The notes under the pieces were generated by a model, which was given only the letters and a program-made list of their open reading frames with translations, had not been told where the DNA came from and did not search any database. From Planctomycetota bacterium (lineage in GTDB: Bacteria > Planctomycetota > Planctomycetia > Gemmatales > Gemmataceae), in assembly GCA_016873225.1 (NCBI GenBank), contig VGXS01000002.1, positions 124,001-188,000 on the forward strand: a stretch of DNA of 64,000 nt, given 5' to 3'. Positions 43,665-54,151 of the stretch are shown here, one piece after another. Positions within the stretch are counted from its first letter, which is position 1, and each line of letters starts with the position of its first letter. The translations under genes and the position numbers were made by a program.

Positions 43665-46600
43665 TCAGGGCGCCGGGTTGATCGTCACACGGACGGGCTC
43701 AATCCAGGTCCGGTGCTCGGGAGTGTAGTACAGGTAGGCGCGGCTGGCCGGACCGCGGTAAACCCCGGGAACCCTCGCCTCAAGGTCAAGCGACAGGTTG
43801 AAGGTTTCCTTGGGAGCCATGTCACGCCAATAAAGAACGAGGTCGCGCCCACGGACTTCCCATTGCGACAACCTGGCCCGAGTTCCATCGACGGGTACGC
43901 GGCAGAGGTCGGTCATTTGCTTGGCGTCCGCGGGCACGGACAAGCCCGCCGGCAAGCCGACGACAGCGATCGCCATTCCCTGACCGGCATCCGACTTGTT
44001 CGCAACCGCCACCTCCAGGCGAACCGACTCTCCCTCGTTCACCACTTCACGGTCGAGCTTGGCCTGAATGTCCACGAGAGACTTGGGGGACGAGGGTGGC
44101 ACAAGGGTGTGGTAGCGCCAAGTCAGGCTGGCTGGCATCTCGCTGCCTCCCGTGATCTCGAATCGCACCCTGTTGTCACCGGGCTTGAACACGCGCTCGG
44201 CATCGGGGATCACGAGGCTGACCGTGTCAACGGCCCCGGCCGGGAAAGCCTTGGCAAAGGTCTTGTCGCCGACAACTAGCTTGACTTCCCCCGCCTTGAC
44301 ATCACCCTTCGACAGGTTGGCCTGCTGCGCCAAGGCCTTGAGCGCCAGGACGGTCGATTGGGTGGCTCCATAGGAACCAAGCCCGTCCCTTTGGCGGCCA
44401 ATCCAATCAGTGGCCTTTCGGGCCGCCACGGCCAACGGGCCCCGGTTGGGCAACTTCATCAGCGCGATTGCCGAAAGCGCCGTCGTTTCGATGTCGAGCG
44501 ATTGGCCCATGGAGCGGGTCACCGAGGCCTTGCCGCCGGCAACCATTCCCTCGGCGTTTTGGGCCTCGGCAAGCGACTTCGCCATCGCCTCGGCCTCTTC
44601 CTGGCGTCCGGCATTGGCCAGGCAACAGGCGGCCAATGCCTTTAGATAAAGGTCGGGGGAACCGGAAGCCGAGTCCTTCACCGCGTTGATTTCCGCGCTG
44701 ATTTCCGCGCATGGACCCGTTTCCGAAAGCGCCCAGGTGATATAGGCGTTGGTCGTCGCCTGGGGCGCGCCGCCAAACTGGTCGAGGCTCCGGGCATTCC
44801 GGAGGTATCCGCCCTGCCCGTCCCTCCGCGACATCAGGAACTCCCTTGTTCGCGTGATCAACTCGCCATCGACGGCCTCCAGCCCGACGGCTTTCATGTC
44901 GGAGAACTGCATGAGTCCGTAAGCCGTGAGCGCCTCATGCTGCTGGTCGGCGGCGCCAAACCATTCAAAGCCCCGCTTGCGACCCGCCTTGGTATCCATG
45001 CACTCGAAGCCAACAAGGCGGGAGTAACCGCGTGACAGGAGTTCCCGTGTCTTGGCCTCCAGTTCGGGGTTGGATCTTCCGCTGGCCTTGAGGAACCCGA
45101 GGATCATCGTGTTGGGATAGTTCGACGAGGAAGTCTGCTCGAAGCATCCATGTGGTTCGCGAAGCATGCCGTCGAGTCCCTTGGCAAGTTCCCCGAGGGT
45201 GGAGGGATAGGCATCCACCTCCAGTCGCAACGATCCGGGAACCCATTCCTTGGGCAGGCGGAGGGTTCGCTCAAGCGCGCCGGCCACGCGGTCGCTCAAG
45301 GCTCCCTCCACGGGGAATCCCTCGGGGACAATCCTGATTTTGCCACGAACGGAATCGGTGAATCCGCCTCCCGTGGCGCCGATCGCGAAACCAATCTCCT
45401 GATCGAGCATGCCGGGCCGCAACGACAGGACCCGGCGTCCCCTGCCGGCCTGCGAGAGGGCGAGGTCGGCGGAAGGGGAGCCATCGCCCACGGCGCCCGT
45501 GATCGCCGAAGTATCGAGCGCCACCGAGGCTGTTCCCGGCCGGCCCTCGACGGAAACAACACCCTTGACGATATCCGAGGCGGTCACCTCGAACGGAACC
45601 TTGACGGAAACACTCAAGGGTAGCCTCGACTCGAATGTCGTGACCGCCTGGGCCAGTTCACCGTCCGCCGTGTGGACCATGGCGACGGCCTGGAAGCGCG
45701 TCACGGAATCGCACAGGTCGAATTCAGCGGTGGCGCCACCCTCATTGAGAACCGCCGCCGGTTGCCACAGCAGCGTCTCGCTGAAGTCGGACCTCGCCCC
45801 GTCACTGCCCCTGATGCGGGCATGGGAATACTCCCTGACAAGCATCGGGCGGTCGGGCACACGCACCGGATCGAACAGCTCTCGCGCATCTCTTTCCATG
45901 GCGAATCCATTCATGGCGGGCATGCCCGCCATGGCCGCGCGGTCAGCCATACCGGGGCGCCGTTCGCCTTTGATGTTTTTGCGGATCGCCGCGCGCCGTT
46001 CGGGAGCCTGGTTGTCGGCCCGGTCGGCATCGGCTTGCTTGGCGCGCTTGGCGTTGGGCTGCGCCATTCCAAGGCGCCGCTGCGCCATTTCCGGCATGGC
46101 GTTCATGGGCATCGCCATGGGCCGCCCCCGGCCACCCCCCGGCCCACCATCCATCACGGCCCCCATCATGACGGGAGGTTCAGCCACGCCAGCGGCGGGA
46201 GCCATAGCCATTGGCAAGGCCTTGGCCAATTCGTTGTCCATCGCCGCGAGTGCCCCATTCGGAGCCATGGCCGACTTGGTCACAAACCGCGGGTCGGCCC
46301 CGCCATTTCGAACAAATTGGGAGACAGGATCGGCAAGGGAAGCGGGGTTGTCGGCATGACTGGCCATCCAAGCCACTATCCCGACGACGGAAAGGCCGCC
46401 GATCGCGATGCGTCCCATGACACTGGGAACCAGGGAAAGCCCGAGAACCAACCCGTACAGGATGCCGCCGAAAACTCCGCCAACCACAGACAAGCGCGTC
46501 CAGAACCCGACAAGCGAACCGAACCTTCGGGCGGCATCGGCGGTTTGGAAGGCCGAGTGGGCGGCGTCAGCGGCTTTCTCCGTCTCGGCCCGGGCCGACT

Positions 46601-49169
46601 CGACCGCCACGGTGGCGGGCTTAAGCACCTCGCGCTGGCCGTCATCGTGCCGCCTCAATTCGCGCTCGAGGGCGATCTTGACGGTGCTCACCGCCCTGTG
46701 GTCCCTCTGGCCTGCCGACATCAGGTAATTGGCGGATTCCACGGGAAACTGCCTTTGGAACTTCGCGGGGTCCTGTTCGGCGAAACGGCGCCAGCCTTGC
46801 ACGCCCAGAAGCAGGTCGATACCCTTGCGGGCCTGGGGATGGGACTTGGCGAGAAAATCGGCATACTCCAGGTCGGCGGCATGGCGCACTTCCTCTCCAA
46901 TGAGGAAATGGGTCGGCATCGAACGGGCGCTTTTCTCATCGGCCAGCACGATGTTGGAAAGGTCGACAACCGACAACAGGGCGATGGCGTTCCTGGCCTT
47001 GCCGGAGGAATCCTTGGCCGAAACCGAAAGTCGCGCCCGATCTCCCGGCGACAGCGATCCTGCCCCGGAACCGACCCTGGCCACATCGAGGCCGACGGAA
47101 AGGGCGCCGCGGGTGGGCAGCCAAACAAGCCGTTCGGCGACAGGAACCAATTGCGGCAGTTCCGCCCCCGACTCCATGCGGAAGACGGTGACCCGTCCCA
47201 CGCCGCCCGCGTCGTCGGCCGGTTTCAGGTCGGCGCGGTGCTTGCCGGGTTCGAGAACCTTGGAGTCAAGCAACCTGCCCCGGCAGTAAAGGCCGACGAG
47301 GTGACGCGCCGCACGGGCTGGCGAAATCAATGCCGCGACGGCATCTCCATGGTTGGCTCCGCCCTCGGCGCGCAATCCTGTCCCGGCGTCGGCGGCCTTG
47401 GGAAGCGGGTGTGAACGGCCGGCCTCGGGCGACAGGATTTCCAGCGAATACGACTTGCCTTGCGCGGGGGTGAATTCAATCACGCCCAAGCCCTGCGCTG
47501 TTCCGGGATTTTCCAGGTCAGTGAAGGTCGTGAACTCGCCGGGCAGCGGCTTGCCATCCTCCAGCAGGCGCCCGCGGATGTCGGCGGGCTTGCCCAGCGG
47601 CGTGCGGGCCGAGAAATAAACCCGGTTCGCCGATCCATGAACCAATTCACCACCCTCGGGAAAGAACTCGACGGTGACATTCCTCAGCGCCAGGGGCACG
47701 GGCTTGACGAGCGTCTCGCGGTTGGCCCCGTCGGTGAAGATCGCTGTCAGGGTCGCATCGCCCCGGCGAATCTCGGCGGGAAGCTTGGCCCGAATCACAC
47801 CCTTGCCCGACGCGTCAAGCACCACGGGAATCGACGCTCCGGAATCGTTGCCCGTGGCGTCAACCTGCCTGTCATCGACACGGATGCTGACTTCCACCGT
47901 GGAGCGGGCAAGCGGTTCGCCCGTGGCCGAAGTCCCCTTCAACATCGCCTCGACCGTGTCTCCCGGGCCGTAGCTGCGCCGGCCGAACACCAATTCCTTG
48001 GCCAGCCTTTGGGGCTGGTATTCCTGCACGAGGAACTTCCTTTCCCGGGGAGCGAATCGCCTCTGGGAATCTTCCACCCGCAGGGTATATTCGCCACCCG
48101 GCGCGTCGGCCTCCAGGCCCACTTCACCGGTTCCGATACCGGTCAGGGAAACCCCTTCCGGGCCATTGGACGGGGGGCCGTTCTCGGCGCGGACAAGTCG
48201 ACCATCGCCATGGCCAAGATCCGTCACGGCGCCGTCAGGGCGAACAAGAATGAATGAAAGCCCGAGGCGCTCGCCGGCCGGCTTGAGGGTTGCGCGCTCG
48301 AGCGTCAGCGAACGGAATCGAACGGTTTCACCGGGAAGATACAGCCGGCGGTCCGTCGCCAGATGCGTCACAAGCGGCGGCAGGCCCACGGGCACCGTCT
48401 CGTCGACGGTGATCACCTTGCGGGTTTGCCGATCTTCCACATCCGCGGTGATCCGGAGCATCGCCTGGCCTGGGCCGTCGAGCACGGCATCAGCGGGCAC
48501 GACAAGCTCGTGGGCTCCGTCCGGGGTTTTCCTCGGAGTCAGCGCCACGAATGACTCGGCGGCCCCGGCCTGCCTCAGGCGGGTCGACAACTTCGCCTGG
48601 CGGGGAAGCCCGTCGGGACCAAGTGTTTCGATCCGATAGACCGAGGGAGCGCCCGCGACGATCGACGCGGGGCCGTTGACGACAATGTTGACAGGGGCGG
48701 CTAAAGCCTTGGCGAACAGTCCCCGGCGGACCTCCTCTCCCTTAGCCCGCATGGTTTGCAAGGCGGAATGAGCTTGCGATTCCTTGGCCCGGGCGGCCTC
48801 CAGCGAGGCGCGCTGGCTTGAGGCGTAGGAATCGGCGGCGCCCATCCTCAGGCCCGAGAACAGGTTGGCCCCGCCCAGGCCGACGGCGACCATCGCGGAA
48901 GCGGCCAAGGCGTAAACGAGCGACCTCGGCAGCCTGCGGGTGCCGGCGCCTGTTGATATCGCCTTGGCGGGCGGTGGCACGAACGACAGGTCGGGAAACG
49001 GCTGCCTGACCGCCGATTTCCACGAGGCCTGCCGGCTTCGTTCGGTTTCGAGCGCCTTGGCGCAAGCCTGACATCCGGCAAGGTGGCCTCCGAACGCATC
49101 GGCCTCGGCGCCTTCCAGAAGATCGTGAATCCACTCGGCCAACCGGCCGCGAACATCTTCACAGTTCAT
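43665..49169 (-). CDS. Anti-sigma zinc finger fused to alpha-2-macroglobulin, membrane-anchored
   Basis: 1834-residue protein, translationally coupled (ATGA) to the upstream ECF sigma gene. Residues 1-40 form an anti-sigma zinc finger (C3, H29, C33, C36; HLAGCQAC). A membrane helix lies near 78-103 (SLVYALAASAMVAVGLGGAN), then a coiled coil and macroglobulin MG domains (DRRLYLPGETVRFRSLTLER near 270; RRSYGPGDTVEAML near 390). An unusual membrane hairpin follows near 892-936 (LSVVGGVFGGILYGLVLGLS and IAIGGLSVVGIVAWM), then a Met/Ala/Gly-rich linker. The A2M core (SETLLWQPAAVLNEGGATAE), a thioester site CFEQ (C1342-Q1345) in a helical thioester domain, and a C-terminal receptor-like domain complete it. 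Macroglobulins trap proteases covalently. This one could sense cleavage outside and free its sigma factor inside; that role is inferred. Confidence 0.9.
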   Translation of the reverse strand: MNCEDVRGRLAEWIHDLLEGAEADAFGGHLAGCQACAKALETERSRQASWKSAVRQPFPDLSFVPPPAKAISTGAGTRRLPRSLVYALAASAMVAVGLGGANLFSGLRMGAADSYASSQRASLEAARAKESQAHSALQTMRAKGEEVRRGLFAKALAAPVNIVVNGPASIVAGAPSVYRIETLGPDGLPRQAKLSTRLRQAGAAESFVALTPRKTPDGAHELVVPADAVLDGPGQAMLRITADVEDRQTRKVITVDETVPVGLPPLVTHLATDRRLYLPGETVRFRSLTLERATLKPAGERLGLSFILVRPDGAVTDLGHGDGRLVRAENGPPSNGPEGVSLTGIGTGEVGLEADAPGGEYTLRVEDSQRRFAPRERKFLVQEYQPQRLAKELVFGRRSYGPGDTVEAMLKGTSATGEPLARSTVEVSIRVDDRQVDATGNDSGASIPVVLDASGKGVIRAKLPAEIRRGDATLTAIFTDGANRETLVKPVPLALRNVTVEFFPEGGELVHGSANRVYFSARTPLGKPADIRGRLLEDGKPLPGEFTTFTDLENPGTAQGLGVIEFTPAQGKSYSLEILSPEAGRSHPLPKAADAGTGLRAEGGANHGDAVAALISPARAARHLVGLYCRGRLLDSKVLEPGKHRADLKPADDAGGVGRVTVFRMESGAELPQLVPVAERLVWLPTRGALSVGLDVARVGSGAGSLSPGDRARLSVSAKDSSGKARNAIALLSVVDLSNIVLADEKSARSMPTHFLIGEEVRHAADLEYADFLAKSHPQARKGIDLLLGVQGWRRFAEQDPAKFQRQFPVESANYLMSAGQRDHRAVSTVKIALERELRRHDDGQREVLKPATVAVESARAETEKAADAAHSAFQTADAARRFGSLVGFWTRLSVVGGVFGGILYGLVLGLSLVPSVMGRIAIGGLSVVGIVAWMASHADNPASLADPVSQFVRNGGADPRFVTKSAMAPNGALAAMDNELAKALPMAMAPAAGVAEPPVMMGAVMDGGPGGGRGRPMAMPMNAMPEMAQRRLGMAQPNAKRAKQADADRADNQAPERRAAIRKNIKGERRPGMADRAAMAGMPAMNGFAMERDARELFDPVRVPDRPMLVREYSHARIRGSDGARSDFSETLLWQPAAVLNEGGATAEFDLCDSVTRFQAVAMVHTADGELAQAVTTFESRLPLSVSVKVPFEVTASDIVKGVVSVEGRPGTASVALDTSAITGAVGDGSPSADLALSQAGRGRRVLSLRPGMLDQEIGFAIGATGGGFTDSVRGKIRIVPEGFPVEGALSDRVAGALERTLRLPKEWVPGSLRLEVDAYPSTLGELAKGLDGMLREPHGCFEQTSSSNYPNTMILGFLKASGRSNPELEAKTRELLSRGYSRLVGFECMDTKAGRKRGFEWFGAADQQHEALTAYGLMQFSDMKAVGLEAVDGELITRTREFLMSRRDGQGGYLRNARSLDQFGGAPQATTNAYITWALSETGPCAEISAEINAVKDSASGSPDLYLKALAACCLANAGRQEEAEAMAKSLAEAQNAEGMVAGGKASVTRSMGQSLDIETTALSAIALMKLPNRGPLAVAARKATDWIGRQRDGLGSYGATQSTVLALKALAQQANLSKGDVKAGEVKLVVGDKTFAKAFPAGAVDTVSLVIPDAERVFKPGDNRVRFEITGGSEMPASLTWRYHTLVPPSSPKSLVDIQAKLDREVVNEGESVRLEVAVANKSDAGQGMAIAVVGLPAGLSVPADAKQMTDLCRVPVDGTRARLSQWEVRGRDLVLYWRDMAPKETFNLSLDLEARVPGVYRGPASRAYLYYTPEHRTWIEPVRVTINPAP

Positions 49170-49756
49170 GACTCTTCCTCTGTCGTCCGACCGGCTTCAC
49201 CGGGTTCCCCGAGCCAGTCCTTGAGCTTTTGAAGCGCCGAGCGCATCTGGGTCTTTACCGTGCCAACGGGACGGCCAGTCGCATCGGCGATTTCCTCGTA
49301 GGTGAGTTCTCCGTTCTGCCGCAGAAGAAACACCTCGCGTTCCTCCGTCCTCAGGAGCGTGACAGCGTCCCGCACCCTGCGCCTTTCCTCTTCCTGCTGG
49401 GCGAGGTCGGCACCTCCAGCGCCGGACATGGGTGGTTCCTGCTCGGGCATCGCCCGCGACTTGCGCCGCCACGCGCTCCGCTTGAGGTCGCGAGCCGCGT
49501 TGAGCGAGACCCGGTAAATCCATGCCTTGAGGTTGCTGACCCGACCACATTCCTCCCGATTCCTCCAACATTTGAGGAAAGCCTCCTGCGCGATATCCAT
49601 GGCGTCCTCCCTGTTCCGCAGGAAAAATGCCAAGGTGCTTGTCAATTCATCGCGCATGCCCTCAAACGCCGCGACCAATAAATCGTCGGCAATGGGTGCT
49701 GAAGCCTGCTCATGGAGCGGGCCGCTCAACCGACCTTGGGCACCACCGACGCTCAT
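49166..49756 (-). CDS. ECF-type RNA polymerase sigma factor
   Basis: 196-residue ECF sigma factor. Region 2 (LRNREDAMDIAQEAFLKCWR; VSNLKAWIYRVSLNAARDLK) and region 4 (LRTEEREVFLLRQNGELTYE; ADATGRPVGTVKTQMRSALQ) are complete, joined by a linker rich in Glu, Gln and Gly. The ATG at 49756 has GGGAGA upstream; an in-frame start at 49825 lies further up without a good site. Its stop overlaps the start of the anti-sigma/macroglobulin gene, the normal arrangement for a sigma/anti-sigma pair. It would be held inactive by the zinc finger of that protein. Target promoters are unknown. Confidence 0.92.
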   Translation of the reverse strand: MSVGGAQGRLSGPLHEQASAPIADDLLVAAFEGMRDELTSTLAFFLRNREDAMDIAQEAFLKCWRNREECGRVSNLKAWIYRVSLNAARDLKRSAWRRKSRAMPEQEPPMSGAGGADLAQQEEERRRVRDAVTLLRTEEREVFLLRQNGELTYEEIADATGRPVGTVKTQMRSALQKLKDWLGEPGEAGRTTEEES

Positions 49757-49837
49757 GGTCTCTCCCGGATAAGACGGGGACGGGGGCGAAATCGTTTGGA
49801 AGGGTGCTTGGCCAACCTCATCCACAGCCTATACAGT

Positions 49838-49853
49838 ATTAAATGTGTTTAAT
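49838..49853. promoter_or_regulatory. AT-rich palindrome between the ECF sigma gene and the sigma 1.1 gene
   Basis: ATTAAA (49838-49843) and TTTAAT (49848-49853) pair around TGTG in the divergent promoter region between 49756 and 49890. It is the most AT-rich stretch here and may be an operator or overlap a -10 element. Confidence 0.4.
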
Positions 49854-49889
49854 CGACTCCCCCGGTCGCTCTAGGCACAGGAGGCCGCC

Positions 49890-50072
49890 ATGCGCCTGGT
49901 AGATGCAGCCCTGAAAAGTCTTCTTGAAAAAGGCAAGTCAACCGGATCAGTGACATTCGGCGATGTCCATGGGGCGCTTGTGGAAAACGAGGCTGACCCG
50001 ACTCAACTTGACACTCTCATCTCGGCTCTGGAAGACGCGGGCATCGCTGTTATAGACGAGAATGACGAGTGA
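49890..50072 (+). CDS. Stand-alone sigma-70 region 1.1 domain protein
   Basis: 60-residue acidic protein behind a very strong ribosome site (AGGAGG). The sequence LLEKGKSTGSVTFGDVHGAL followed by DTLISALEDAGIAVIDENDE matches the pattern of sigma-70 region 1.1 (Lys-Gly-...-Gly-...-Thr/Tyr-...-Leu and LxxxLxxxGIxVxxxxDE). In E. coli RpoD this domain sits in the DNA channel and blocks free sigma from promoters. Here it is free, while the RpoD-like factor at 5451 has none. It could act in trans on RNA polymerase, by inference. It lies upstream of groEL with a 245-base gap containing a sigma-54 promoter. Confidence 0.78.
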   Translation: MRLVDAALKSLLEKGKSTGSVTFGDVHGALVENEADPTQLDTLISALEDAGIAVIDENDE

Positions 50073-50228
50073 ATCTTTCCGCTCTGTCCGTACCATAAAT
50101 CAGGGTGCCAAAAACTTCAACCAGCCTTCAAACCCTTCCTGCCAATCTGACAGCCCCCGCCAGCTTCAATCACGCCTCCAACTTCGCAAACCTAGGCTCT
50201 GATTGACTTTCCTCCTACAGCCCTCTCT

Positions 50229-50245
50229 CTGGCACGATCATTGCA
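50229..50245 (+). promoter_or_regulatory. Sigma-54 (RpoN) -24/-12 promoter upstream of groEL
   Basis: CTGGCACGATCATTGCA matches the sigma-54 consensus YTGGCACGrNNNTTGCW, with GG at 50231-50232 and GC at 50243-50244 at the required 10-base spacing. Transcription should start near 50256, about 60 bases before the groEL ATG. No CIRCE repeat (TTAGCACTC-N9-GAGTGCTAA) is present in the upstream region. Confidence 0.8.
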
Positions 50246-50317
50246 TTGAATGGGTCACCAATTGGTTTGGCAAGTTCGCGCCATCATCGGCTCGGAATAG
50301 ATCTGAAGGAGTTAGGA

Positions 50318-52012
50318 ATGGGTGCAAAGCAACTGGTTTACAGCGAAGACGCCAGGCAGAAGCTGCTGAGCGGCGCCAGCAAGCTGGCACGGGCCGTTCG
50401 CGCGACGCTCGGCCCCCGCGGCCGCAACGCGATTCTCGACAAGGGCTGGGGCAGCCCCAATGTCACCAAGGACGGTGTCTCCGTCGCCGAGGATATCGAA
50501 CTGCAGGATCCGTATGAGAACATGGGCGCCCAGCTCATCAAGGAGGCCGCCAGCAAGACCAGCGATGTGGCGGGCGACGGAACAACGACAGCCACGGTTC
50601 TGGCCGAGGCAATTTTCCGCGAGGGGCTCAAGCTGATCGCCGCCGGCCACGATCCAATGGCCCTGTCCAAGGGCATTCACAAGGGCGTGGCCAAGGTTGT
50701 CGAGTCGCTTCACAAGCTCGCCGAGAAAATCGACTCCAAGGACAAGTCCGTCATCGCCGAGGTCGCGACCATCGCCTCCAACAACAACCGCGAAATCGGC
50801 AAGAAACTGGCCGAAGCCATGGATCGCGTCGGTGCGAGCAATGGTGTGATCACGATCGAGGAAGGCAAGACGGCCGACACTGAGGTCGTGGTTGTCCAGG
50901 GCATGCAGTTCGACCGGGGCTACATTTCCCCGAATTTCGTGACGAACGAAAAGGAAGTCATCTGCGAGCTTGAGAACCCGTACATCCTCATCCACGAGGA
51001 AAAGATTTCCAACGCCAAGGATCTTGTGCCGCTGCTCGAACAGATCAGCAAGGCCAAGGCGCCCCTCCTGATCATCGCCGAGGACATCGAAGGCGAGGCG
51101 CTGGCCACGCTGGTCCTCAACAAGCTCAAGGGAGTGGTGTCGGTTTGCGCCGTCAAGGCTCCCGGTTACGGCGACCGCCGCAAGGCCATGCTCGAGGACC
51201 TGGCCGTCCTCACGAAAGGCCAGGCGATCTTCAAGGATCTCGGCATCAACCTGTCCAACATCAAGTTGGCTCAGTTGGGTCGCGCCAAGAAGGTGAAGAT
51301 CGACTCGGAAAACACCACGGTGACCGAAGGCGCCGGCGACAAGAAAGCCATCGAAGGCCGCTGCGAACTGATCCGCAAGGAGATCAGCAAGACTGACAGC
51401 GACTACGACCGCGAAAAGCTTCAGGAGAGGTTGGCCAAGTTGGCTGGTGGCGTGGCCCAAGTGAAGGTCGGCGCCGCAACGGAAACCGAAATGAAGGAGC
51501 GCAAGGCGCTCTACGAGGACGCCCTGCACGCGACACGCGCGGCAATCGCCGAGGGCATTGTTCCCGGCGGTGGCGTAGCCCTGCTGCACGCCCGCAAGGT
51601 TCTCGACAAGACCGAGTTCCTTGAAGCCGAGGCCCCCGCGGCGCGCCTGCTTCACAAGGTGCTTGAGATGCCCTGCCGGATGATCGCCGAAAATGCCGGG
51701 CTCGATGGCTCGGTTGTCGTCAACAACATCCTCAGGCACAAGGAAAAGACCATCGGTTTCGACGCCGACACGGGCAAGTACCTCGACCTCCGCGCCGCCG
51801 GCGTGATCGACCCTGTCAAGGTAACGCGAAGCGCCCTTGAAAACGCCTCTTCGGTGGCATCGCTACTGCTCACCACCGAATCGATCATCGCCGACATCCC
51901 GGAGAAGAAGAAGCCGGGTGGCGACCTTCACCACGACCACGGTCATGGTGGCGGCGGCATGGGTGAAATGGGAGGCATGGGTGGGATGGGAGGCATGGGC
52001 GGGATGATGTAA
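50318..52012 (+). CDS. groEL: Chaperonin GroEL (copy 1, with GGM tail)
   Basis: 564-residue 60-kDa chaperonin that folds proteins in a double ring with GroES. The ATP site [15 protein letters not shown] and the hallmark ATLGPRGRNAILDKG and VTIEEGKTADTEVV are intact. The end is a Gly-Met repeat tail (GGMGGMGGMGGMM) preceded by a His-rich stretch (HHDHGHGGG). The ATG at 50318 follows GGAG; the frame runs upstream to 50246, across the sigma-54 start site, so those codons are not used. It is the first gene of the groEL-groES-groEL cluster. Confidence 0.96.
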   Translation: MGAKQLVYSEDARQKLLSGASKLARAVRATLGPRGRNAILDKGWGSPNVTKDGVSVAEDIELQDPYENMGAQLIKEAASKTSDVAGDGTTTATVLAEAIFREGLKLIAAGHDPMALSKGIHKGVAKVVESLHKLAEKIDSKDKSVIAEVATIASNNNREIGKKLAEAMDRVGASNGVITIEEGKTADTEVVVVQGMQFDRGYISPNFVTNEKEVICELENPYILIHEEKISNAKDLVPLLEQISKAKAPLLIIAEDIEGEALATLVLNKLKGVVSVCAVKAPGYGDRRKAMLEDLAVLTKGQAIFKDLGINLSNIKLAQLGRAKKVKIDSENTTVTEGAGDKKAIEGRCELIRKEISKTDSDYDREKLQERLAKLAGGVAQVKVGAATETEMKERKALYEDALHATRAAIAEGIVPGGGVALLHARKVLDKTEFLEAEAPAARLLHKVLEMPCRMIAENAGLDGSVVVNNILRHKEKTIGFDADTGKYLDLRAAGVIDPVKVTRSALENASSVASLLLTTESIIADIPEKKKPGGDLHHDHGHGGGGMGEMGGMGGMGGMGGMM

Positions 52013-52082
52013 GTTATCCAACGACCTACCGCTACCATTCATTCATCAGGACATTCAAGGATTTCATTGAGGAGACTGGACC

Positions 52083-54066
<1,984 letters not shown>

Positions 54067-54077
54067 TTCGGGTTTCC

Positions 54078-54110
54078 GACCCCGTAACCCCGCCCGGTTC
54101 CGGGGTCTTT
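54078..54110 (+). terminator. Intrinsic terminator after groEL copy 2
   Basis: GACCCCG (54078-54084) pairs with CGGGGTC (54101-54107). Inside it AACC (54086-54089) pairs with GGTT (54096-54099) across one mismatch, giving an 11-bp stem followed by TTT. Confidence 0.75.
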
Positions 54111-54151
54111 CCATGTCCGGGCGCGCCCAAGCAAGGAGCAGGGTGCCGTTC

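Noticed and set aside
45672-47414. 580-codon open frame antisense to the macroglobulin gene
   Set aside because: The coding strand carries A2M, TM and zinc-finger motifs. The antisense product is His/Arg/Gly-rich without recognisable structure.
50073-50317. CIRCE/HrcA operator before groEL
   Set aside because: No TTAGCACTC-N9-GAGTGCTAA or close variant was found; a sigma-54 element is there instead.
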